The notes under the pieces: generated by a model | Database searches by the model: none | Told to the model about the DNA's origin: nothing | What the model saw: the letters and a program-made list of their open reading frames with translations, nothing else | Assembly: GCA_002345425.1 (NCBI GenBank) | Contig: DDWA01000058.1 | Location: 22,565-70,839 of the forward strand | Direction: 5' to 3' | Source: Caryophanales bacterium UBA2298 | GTDB lineage: Bacteria > Bacillota_I > Bacilli_A > Izemoplasmatales > Hujiaoplasmataceae | Length of the DNA stretch: 48,275 nt | Shown here: positions 42,406 to 48,275 of the stretch, in pieces | Numbering within the stretch: position 1 is the stretch's first letter | How the letters are laid out: each line of letters begins with the position of its first letter | Made by a program: the position numbers and the translations under genes

Positions 42406-42955
42406 TCCTTCCCTTTACCTTATTCAAGTCTTCGACTTTATCGATATCTAGTAATATAAACTCGTCATCAACATCAATAATTTCTAAATCATGTTGATCT
42501 CTAAATTCCTTTAAACTATTCAAAGTACTCATCATCAATTCGTTCTTTAAATCATAATCAATAAACAAAGGATGACCTAGTCGTTTAATATAACTTGGTA
42601 CTCTAATTTCTTTGCTTCCTTTAATTAAAGTCTTATAAGTCTTCAAACTTACTAAAGGATAATCACCAGGTATGATAAAAAAATCATGATTTACTTGGTG
42701 CGCTCCCGATTTAACCGATGAAAACATACCTTGATCATAATTTTTGTTAAAGACTATTTCTACATATTCATAACCTTTTAAAACATCAGCTATCTCTTGA
42801 TGATAATACCCAGTAACAACATATATTTTTTCGCATACTTGATGCATAGTTTGAATTGTGTGCAATATTAAAACTTGACCCTGATATAAAGCACACATCT
42901 TGTTTTGATTAAATCTAGAAGAATATCCGCCTGCTAAAACTATTCCGTCATACAT
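42398..42955 (-). CDS. MocA-like molybdenum-cofactor nucleotidyltransferase
   Basis: 185 residues of the MobA-like NTP transferase fold: LAGGYSSRFNQNKM (nucleotide loop), MFSSVKSGAHQ and IPGDYPLVS (metal Asp). Next to xanthine dehydrogenase-family genes this is normally MocA, which makes molybdopterin cytosine dinucleotide, the form used by these hydroxylases. First gene of the ~20 kb minus-strand unit, downstream of the extended -10 promoter at 43033-43041. Confidence 0.87.
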   Translation of the reverse strand: MYDGIVLAGGYSSRFNQNKMCALYQGQVLILHTIQTMHQVCEKIYVVTGYYHQEIADVLKGYEYVEIVFNKNYDQGMFSSVKSGAHQVNHDFFIIPGDYPLVSLKTYKTLIKGSKEIRVPSYIKRLGHPLFIDYDLKNELMMSTLNSLKEFRDQHDLEIIDVDDEFILLDIDKVEDLNKVKGRND

Positions 42956-43032
42956 AAAATCCCCTTCTAAGCGCTTACATAAATATCTAAAAAAAATATA
43001 AAAGAAATTAAAAGAGCAAAAATTGTTAAAAT

Positions 43033-43041
43033 ATTATAGCA
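43033..43041 (-). promoter_or_regulatory. Extended -10 promoter at the head of the purine unit
   Basis: On the minus strand TGCTATAAT (complement of 43033-43041) gives a TG-extended perfect -10. The -35 region is weak and lies within the tandem repeat 43056-43075, so an activator may be needed. Confidence 0.6.
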
Positions 43042-43055
43042 TAAATACGAGATAA

Positions 43056-43075
43056 ATACTATAAGATACTATAAA
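43056..43075. repeat. Two tandem 10-bp repeats in the purine-unit promoter
   Basis: ATACTATAAG at 43056-43065 is followed by ATACTATAAA at 43066-43075. One helical-turn phasing over the -35 region suggests a regulator site, though the AT-rich composition makes chance possible. Confidence 0.4.
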
Positions 43076-43079
43076 GTCT

Positions 43080-44642
43080 TTAACAATTTTCACTCTTTAT
43101 TTTAATGTTTTTCTTATTTATAATATGTAAATCTTTGTATTTAACAATATAATCTATAATCAATTCTGCAATGTCAAAAGGTATCTGTCTTATTACCTTT
43201 AAATTTTTGTATTCATCAAAATCACCACCACCGGAAGCACGGTAATTATTAACAACTAAAGAAAATATTTGATCATCAAAAACGTCTTTATCTTGATAAG
43301 TTAGTGACTTTATCCTCTCGCCAAAAGGTTCGGTAATGTCAATTGTATAATCAATGCCATCAAACATATCATAATTATAATGTTGCACCTTAGGGTAAGA
43401 GAATTTTGGGTTAATTGCTATCTTGCCTTTATCACAAATAAAATATTCAGCGTTTTTTTCTAATATTTGTCTTAATATTCTACCAGATATTTCTAAAACT
43501 GATAAAGTGTTTGCATAAACATATGTTGATAAAACATTTCTTACAGTTATAGATTTAGGAAAACCAGTAACTTCATTAGGCAATGAGGTTGCAGAAATCA
43601 TTGCTCCCGAAGATTCAAGTTGAACTTGATTGATAAAAGTGACAATCGGGTGTTTATTAAGCCTAGCTTTAAACATATCTTTAACAACTAAATTATTCAA
43701 AACAACATTACCAATTTTTTTATCAAGAAACTTCTGACAATCTTTTTCAATCTTTTTTAAAAGTTTTACGATTAATTCATCTTCTTTATAATTAACTGTT
43801 TTAATCAACTCAGTGCTTTTGTTAATAACTTTCCAACTATCCTTAAAAATAAAGTCAATATCAATCACACCTAAACTATCTGCCCTAGAACCACCTTGGA
43901 TAACAGCTACACCATTGATAACTTCCGAGATATATCGATGTTGATGAGCACTAATAAAACAATCGATTCCCGAAATATTCTTGATAATTTTATAGCCTAA
44001 GTTTTCCCCAGTATCTACTACATAAGGTTGTCCAGTACGAAGATCTCTTTCAAAACCTCCATGATAGGCTACAATAATTAAATCGACTTTATCTCGTAAA
44101 TCTTTAACGATTCTTCTAATTGAATCAAAGGCATTTTCAAATATTAAATCTTTGATATATGATGGATTTTCCCAATTAGGAATGTATTGAGTTGTCGAAC
44201 CAATTATTGCCACTTTGGGACCATTTTCATATTTAACAATCTCATAAGGAAACTTAAATAGAAGTGAATTATCTTTATTATATATATTTGAACACAAAGT
44301 TTTAGCTTTAATGTTTTTAACAAAATCCTGCAAGTAATCCAATCCATAATTAAAATCGTGATTACCAGGAATAAAATAATCATAAGATAAATAATTCATA
44401 ACTTCCGCAAATGGATTGTAATATTTTCTACGGTGCAATTGATGAAAATACATTAAAGGATTTCCTTGTAAATCATCTCCTATGTCTAATAGAAGCGTGT
44501 TCTTAATCCTTTTTTCTTTAATAATGTTGCTAACAATAGAAAAGCCATAATTAACTTCCCTATTGTCAGCATAATTTTTTGCAAGTAGTGAACCGTGAAT
44601 ATCACTTGTTGAAAGGACTCTTAGTTTGAACTTTTCACTCAT
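43080..44642 (-). CDS. Cytosolic 5'-nucleotidase / 2',3'-cyclic phosphodiesterase (UshA/YfkN family)
   Basis: 520 residues. The metallophosphatase domain (1-300) has STSDIHGS, DIGDDLQGN, PGNHDFNYGLDYL and the AYHGGFERD and SAHQHRY metal histidines. The 5_nucleotid_C domain (from about 310) ends with NNYRASGGGDF, the substrate-stacking loop. There is no signal peptide, unlike the secreted UshA, so it works inside the cell. It dephosphorylates nucleotides, which would feed the purine unit downstream, and frees phosphate. It is divergent from the phn importer and ends 125 bp from the start of the purine unit. Confidence 0.9.
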   Translation of the reverse strand: MSEKFKLRVLSTSDIHGSLLAKNYADNREVNYGFSIVSNIIKEKRIKNTLLLDIGDDLQGNPLMYFHQLHRRKYYNPFAEVMNYLSYDYFIPGNHDFNYGLDYLQDFVKNIKAKTLCSNIYNKDNSLLFKFPYEIVKYENGPKVAIIGSTTQYIPNWENPSYIKDLIFENAFDSIRRIVKDLRDKVDLIIVAYHGGFERDLRTGQPYVVDTGENLGYKIIKNISGIDCFISAHQHRYISEVINGVAVIQGGSRADSLGVIDIDFIFKDSWKVINKSTELIKTVNYKEDELIVKLLKKIEKDCQKFLDKKIGNVVLNNLVVKDMFKARLNKHPIVTFINQVQLESSGAMISATSLPNEVTGFPKSITVRNVLSTYVYANTLSVLEISGRILRQILEKNAEYFICDKGKIAINPKFSYPKVQHYNYDMFDGIDYTIDITEPFGERIKSLTYQDKDVFDDQIFSLVVNNYRASGGGDFDEYKNLKVIRQIPFDIAELIIDYIVKYKDLHIINKKNIKIKSENC

Positions 44643-44715
44643 AGATATAATTTCACTCCTCTCATATTTATTTTACACCATAATTATAATTTTTTTGTAA
44701 CTTTCTGTTTTTTTT

Positions 44716-44721
44716 TATAAT
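44716..44721 (+). promoter_or_regulatory. Candidate -10 box of the phn operon
   Basis: TATAAT at 44716-44721 lies 48 bp upstream of the phnD start. The best -35 (TTGTAA, 44695-44700) is at a short 15-nt spacing and the region is T-rich, so this is only a candidate. Confidence 0.35.
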
Positions 44722-44769
44722 ATTTGTAGTAAAATATATTTAGTATAAAAAAAGGGGGAAAATGATTTT

Positions 44770-45681
44770 ATGAAAAAAATTTTAACAGTTTTAATTGCTT
44801 TATTGTTAGTGATTGGCTTATTTGCCTGTGGAAATGTTGGCAAAGTCAATCCAGATGTTCTAGAAGTTCAACTTATTCCATCAAGAGATGCAGCGGTCTT
44901 AGATGCTCAAAGACAACCTCTTGAAGATTTACTTGAAGCTGAACTTGATATGGAAGTTAACGTGACAGTTGCTACAGATTACAACGCTTTAATCGAAGCT
45001 ATGAAATCTGAACAAGTTCATGTTGGTTTATTAGCTACCGCTTCTTACGTGTTAGCTCACGAAGAAGGCGCTGCTGATGTTATTCTTAAATCTTTACGTT
45101 ATGACGTAGATGATGATGGTAACTTACTGACTGATGCTCCATTAGTTGATGGTTATAAATCACAATTAGTAGTAGCTGCTGATTCAGGTATTACTTCAAT
45201 TGATGATTTAGTTGGAAAAACTATTGCAATTTCATCATTCACTTCTACTTCAGGTTTCGTTTGGCCAGCTAACTTATTAGCTGACAATAACATTGATCCA
45301 ACTACAGATGTAACTTGGATGAATGCTGGTGGACATGATGCAGCTATTCTAGCTGTTTACAACGGTCAAGCAGATGCAGCTTTCACTTTTAAAGATGCAA
45401 GAACTCTAGTTGAAGGTGATTATCCAGATGTGTATGATGAAGTAGTATTCATCACAAATACTGAAAGTATTCCAAATGACACTATCTCTGTAATTCCTAA
45501 TTTACATCCTGATCTAATTGAAAAAGTTAAACAAGCATTCATTAACATTGCATCAACCGAAGCAGGAAGAGCGATTATTAGAGCCGTATATAATCATGAA
45601 GGTTATGCAGAAGCATTAGATAGTGAATATGATATAGTAAGAACATATTTAGAAAGACAAGAAGATTGGACATTTGAATAA
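44770..45681 (+). CDS. phnD: Phosphonate/phosphite-type ABC substrate-binding lipoprotein
   Basis: 303 residues with lipobox LFAC (Cys20). The mature protein follows the PhnD pattern: VQLIPSRDA (phosphonate/phosphate loop), VGLLATASYVLA, SSFTSTSGFVWP (the Thr/Ser anion-binding loop), AGGHDAAILAVYNGQADAAF and PNDTISV. The start is the ATG at 44770 with AGGGGG upstream; an earlier ATG at 44762 hits a stop at once. It binds a phosphonate, phosphite or phosphate ester outside the membrane. No C-P lyase or phosphonatase is in the window, so the ligand is open. Confidence 0.9.
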   Translation: MKKILTVLIALLLVIGLFACGNVGKVNPDVLEVQLIPSRDAAVLDAQRQPLEDLLEAELDMEVNVTVATDYNALIEAMKSEQVHVGLLATASYVLAHEEGAADVILKSLRYDVDDDGNLLTDAPLVDGYKSQLVVAADSGITSIDDLVGKTIAISSFTSTSGFVWPANLLADNNIDPTTDVTWMNAGGHDAAILAVYNGQADAAFTFKDARTLVEGDYPDVYDEVVFITNTESIPNDTISVIPNLHPDLIEKVKQAFINIASTEAGRAIIRAVYNHEGYAEALDSEYDIVRTYLERQEDWTFE

Positions 45682-45698
45682 AAATTACAAAATTTAAA

Positions 45699-45725
45699 TA
45701 ATAGCCACCAGTAAGGTGGCTATTA
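45699..45725 (+). promoter_or_regulatory. Intercistronic hairpin between phnD and phnC
   Basis: An 11-bp perfect stem (45699-45709 with 45715-45725) closes a 5-nt loop, 17 bp after phnD. It lacks a T-run, so full termination is unlikely. It probably protects phnD mRNA or causes partial attenuation, giving the usual excess of binding protein. Confidence 0.6.
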
Positions 45726-45744
45726 TACTAAAGGAGAATAATTT

Positions 45745-46632
45745 ATGATCAAATTTGTTAATGTGTCAAAAACCTATCCGAATGGAACTGTGGCTTTGAC
45801 CGATATCAATTTAGAGATTAAAGAAGGCGAATTTGTCGCTATTTTAGGCCTTTCTGGTGCAGGTAAATCAACAATGCTTAGAACCATAAATCAAATAATT
45901 GATGTTAGTTCTGGTAACATTTATTTTAATAATGTTGATATCAACACTTATGAGATGTATGGCGATGATGTTGAGAAAGAAATAAAGAGACAAAAAGAAT
46001 TAAATCCCGAGTTTGATGAAACCAAACTTGACTTACAAGAAATTGACATCACCAAAATCAAAGGTAAAAACTTAAGGAAAATGCGCTCTAATATTGGCAT
46101 GGTATTCCAAAACTTTAATATTATCAAAAGAATGTCAGTAATTCAAAATGTTCTTTCCGGTAGAATTTCCTATAATCCTACGTGGAGAACAGTTTTAGGT
46201 ATATTCCCGAAGATAGATAAAGAAATAGCTTATGAAGCACTGAATAAAGTTGATATTTTAGAAAAAACATATCATCGTGCTAGTGACCTTTCAGGTGGTC
46301 AAATGCAAAGAGTAGCTATCGCCAGATCTCTAGCTCAAAATGCTAAAATCTTACTTGCAGATGAACCAGTTGCTTCCCTAGATCCTATTACTACATTTGA
46401 AGTGATGAAATTCTTAAAGAAGATTAACGTTGGAGATGGAATAACAACAATTGCTAACTTGCATCATGTCGACTTAGCTTTAGAATATGCAACAAGAATT
46501 GTTGGTGTAAGAGATGGAAAAATAGTTTATGATATCCAAATCAAAGATAAGCCAGAAAAACAAATCATCCGTGACTTAGAACAAGTCTACGGAAGACCGT
46601 TAAGTCATGATGATTTCGTGGGAGACGATTAA
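45745..46632 (+). CDS. phnC: Phosphonate-type ABC transporter ATPase
   Basis: 295 residues, about 35-40 longer than usual PhnC. Walker A GLSGAGKST (35-43), Q-loop FQNF (about 121), signature LSGGQMQR (about 198), Walker B ILLADEPVASLD and the H-loop ANLHHVD are intact. An inserted charged helical segment (about 67-102, Glu/Lys/Asp-rich) lies between the Walker A region and the conserved ITKIKGKNLRKMRSNIGMV. It powers import with the two PhnE permeases. AAAGGAG precedes the ATG; phnE follows with a 1-bp overlap. Confidence 0.92.
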   Translation: MIKFVNVSKTYPNGTVALTDINLEIKEGEFVAILGLSGAGKSTMLRTINQIIDVSSGNIYFNNVDINTYEMYGDDVEKEIKRQKELNPEFDETKLDLQEIDITKIKGKNLRKMRSNIGMVFQNFNIIKRMSVIQNVLSGRISYNPTWRTVLGIFPKIDKEIAYEALNKVDILEKTYHRASDLSGGQMQRVAIARSLAQNAKILLADEPVASLDPITTFEVMKFLKKINVGDGITTIANLHHVDLALEYATRIVGVRDGKIVYDIQIKDKPEKQIIRDLEQVYGRPLSHDDFVGDD

Positions 46633-47426
46633 TGAATCAAGATCTTGAGAAAAAACTGCCTATAAGACCAAGTAGAACTAAATTTTACTCAAACATTGGT
46701 TTAATCATCGCAATTCTTATTAGTAGTGCTTGGTTTTCCGGATTTAACGTTTTCGAAATATTTGCTAATATTAGATTTGCTTTCCGTCTATTAAACTCTT
46801 TATTTTTTCCACCTGCTTGGGATTATGCCGATAATGTAATTGGTCCTTTGCTAGAAACAGTACAAATGGCAATCGTCGGTTCTTTTGTAGGAGCAATATT
46901 AGCTTTCCCTGCTGCTGTTCTAGCCGCTAATAATTTTATAAAAGTTAAAGGTCTTAATACAGGAATGAGACTGATTCTCAATTTCTTCAGAACTATTCCT
47001 GCTTTAGTACTAGCTTCTTTATTCGTAGCTATCTTTGGTATTGGTAGTTTTGCTGGTATTGTTGCCCTCTCAATCTTCTCCTTTGGTTTAATCTCTAAAA
47101 TGACCTATGAATCGATCGAAGCGATTGATTATGGTCAAGTTGAAGCTATTATCTCGCTTGGCGGTAATAAAATGAATGTCCTTAGATATGCCATTATACC
47201 CCAAGTGTTACCTCAATACATGTCATACACACTCTATGCTTTCGAAGTAAATGTTAGAGCCGCTGCTGTTTTAGGTTATGTCGGTGCCGGTGGTGTTGGA
47301 CAAACATATCAAATTTGGTTAGATTTAAGACGATTTGATCGTGTTGGTATAATTATAATGATTTCTTTTGTAGCAGTACTAATTATCGACTTCATTTCCA
47401 GTTCAATTAGAAGGAGGTTGGTATAA
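46632..47426 (+). CDS. phnE: Phosphonate-type ABC permease PhnE, first copy
   Basis: 264 residues, six transmembrane helices. The ATPase-contact loop EAIDYGQVEAIISLGGNKMNV is near residue 165, and the GAGGVGQTY and FVAVLIIDFISSSIRRRL-type ending (abridged) is conserved in PhnE. It overlaps phnC and the second phnE by 1 bp each. Confidence 0.9.
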   Translation: MNQDLEKKLPIRPSRTKFYSNIGLIIAILISSAWFSGFNVFEIFANIRFAFRLLNSLFFPPAWDYADNVIGPLLETVQMAIVGSFVGAILAFPAAVLAANNFIKVKGLNTGMRLILNFFRTIPALVLASLFVAIFGIGSFAGIVALSIFSFGLISKMTYESIEAIDYGQVEAIISLGGNKMNVLRYAIIPQVLPQYMSYTLYAFEVNVRAAAVLGYVGAGGVGQTYQIWLDLRRFDRVGIIIMISFVAVLIIDFISSSIRRRLV

Positions 47427-48229
47427 TGTCAATTTACGCTAAAGTAGTTCCTGACAAGCCTAAAAGTAACGCTGTTAGAAAGATTCTTATCTTTGTGGTT
47501 GTTTTTTCTTTAATATCATGGGGATTTACTGGGCTCGGTTGGCATGGCATCATGCCATCAGCTACAGGTACAATTATCGGGATGTGGAATGGTATAATTC
47601 ACCCGGATGTCAATTATCTTACTAACTGGACAGTTGATGGTTTACCTTATGCTGTAGTTGAAACCATCGCGATTGCAATTAGCGGTACTTTCGTTTCTGG
47701 GATACTCGCAATTCCATTTGCTTTGCTAGCTTCACAAAATATCGTTGGATCTAAAGTATCTAAAGTCGGTAAGTTTATTATCACCTTGATAAGAACCTTC
47801 CCTGAATTGATTTTAGCTTTAATCTTCATCGGTATTGTTGGCCCAGGTGCTCCAGCAGGTATTTTAGCGCTTGGTGTCCACTCAATTGGTATGCTCGGAA
47901 AATTGTATTCTGAATCAATTGAAAGTATGGACATAGGTGTTAAAGAAGCCTTGGAATCCTGTGGTGGAAATAATATGGAAGTATTATTTAGGGCCGTAAT
48001 TCCACAAGTAGCTCCGGAATTTTTAAGTTATACATTATTCCGTTTTGAAATCAATATGAGAGCCGCAGCAACTCTAGGTTTAGTTGGTGCTGGTGGTATC
48101 GGTGCTCCGTTAATCTTCGCAATCCGTGGACGATTTTGGGAGAGAGCTGGAATCATCGTCATTGTCTTGGTTATTACCGTAACGATTATCGATTTTATTT
48201 CTGGAAGAATTAGAAAAAAATTAGTTTAA
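47426..48229 (+). CDS. phnE: Phosphonate-type ABC permease PhnE, second copy
   Basis: 267 residues, six transmembrane helices, with ESMDIGVKEALESCGGNNMEV as EAA loop and GAGGIGAPL near 230. It differs from the first copy mainly in the periplasmic loops, as expected for a heterodimeric permease. The stop is at 48227-48229 and 46 bp of the window remain. Confidence 0.9.
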   Translation: MSIYAKVVPDKPKSNAVRKILIFVVVFSLISWGFTGLGWHGIMPSATGTIIGMWNGIIHPDVNYLTNWTVDGLPYAVVETIAIAISGTFVSGILAIPFALLASQNIVGSKVSKVGKFIITLIRTFPELILALIFIGIVGPGAPAGILALGVHSIGMLGKLYSESIESMDIGVKEALESCGGNNMEVLFRAVIPQVAPEFLSYTLFRFEINMRAAATLGLVGAGGIGAPLIFAIRGRFWERAGIIVIVLVITVTIIDFISGRIRKKLV

Positions 48230-48236
48230 ATAATAA

Positions 48237-48275
48237 TGGGGCTGTCGGAAAATAGGTAGCTAAAAAAACAAAAAA
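48237..48275. other. Possible IS-type end or start of a terminator at the right edge
   Basis: GGGGCTGTCGG then an A-rich stretch begins 8 bp after phnE. Sequences starting GGGGCTGTC are common at transposase terminal inverted repeats in Bacillota, and sequence contigs often end in them. Without the rest, this cannot be confirmed. Confidence 0.2.

Noticed and set aside
1..48275. CRISPR arrays, tRNA/rRNA genes, prophage or integron
   Set aside because: No regularly spaced repeats, no cloverleaf-like or rRNA-like segments and no phage genes were seen. Intergenic gaps are all under about 200 bp.

Overview
The window is low-GC, densely packed bacterial DNA with ordinary AGGAGG-type ribosome binding sites, sigma-A type promoters and TGA read as stop (for example at the end of malF). 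Substrate-binding proteins are lipoproteins and the surface pullulanase has a C-terminal membrane anchor with a lysine tail, which fits a monoderm Bacillota or Mycoplasmatota relative (Acholeplasma/Izemoplasma-like or Erysipelotrichia-like). That placement is inference. No rRNA, tRNA, CRISPR array or prophage was seen. All of the coding content looks like carbon, nucleobase and phosphorus-compound scavenging by an anaerobic fermenter.

Layout. (1) 1-6507, minus strand: a sugar-acid island made of two operons. One is deoR - DUF1537 kinase - pdxA2-like dehydrogenase. The other is a 2-hydroxyacid dehydrogenase - class II aldolase - FGGY kinase (cut by the left edge). Both promoters carry the same 10-bp-phased TGTTYG repeats, so the DeoR protein probably controls both. 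(2) 6650-15698: an alpha-glucan island with a membrane-anchored type I pullulanase (minus) divergent from malE-malF-malG, a lipoprotein GH13 alpha-amylase, and a small lipoprotein with a glucan-binding look and its own consensus promoter. (3) 15751-22074, minus: a housekeeping operon, xth - traX-like - nnr - radical SAM - gamma carbonic anhydrase-like - HD hydrolase - amidase. (4) 22238-22717, plus: a guanine deaminase. (5) 22748-42955, minus: a ~20 kb, 19-gene unit with almost no gaps that encodes two complete three-subunit molybdenum hydroxylases, their maturation factors, adenine deaminase, SsnA, a hydantoinase/dihydropyrimidinase, a PreA-like Fe-S flavoprotein, a YgeY-like M20 hydrolase, a YgeW-like carbamoyltransferase, two fold-type II PLP enzymes, an orphan membrane protein and a THEP1-like NTPase. 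(6) 43080-44642, minus: a cytosolic 5'-nucleotidase, divergent from (7) 44770-48229, plus: a phnD-phnC-phnE-phnE ABC importer.

How they work together: the 5'-nucleotidase, guanine deaminase and adenine deaminase would deliver purine bases. The molybdenum hydroxylases would oxidise them to xanthine/urate-level compounds. The Fe-S flavoprotein, SsnA and hydantoinase would then reduce, deaminate and open the rings. YgeY/YgeW-like enzymes plus the PLP pair would take ureido acids to ammonia, carbamoyl phosphate and a C3/C4 acid. The canonical diaminopropionate ammonia-lyase YgeX and the YgfK reductase are not seen, and their places appear to be taken by the PLP pair and the PreA-like protein. This variant purine-fermentation island is the most interesting content of the window.
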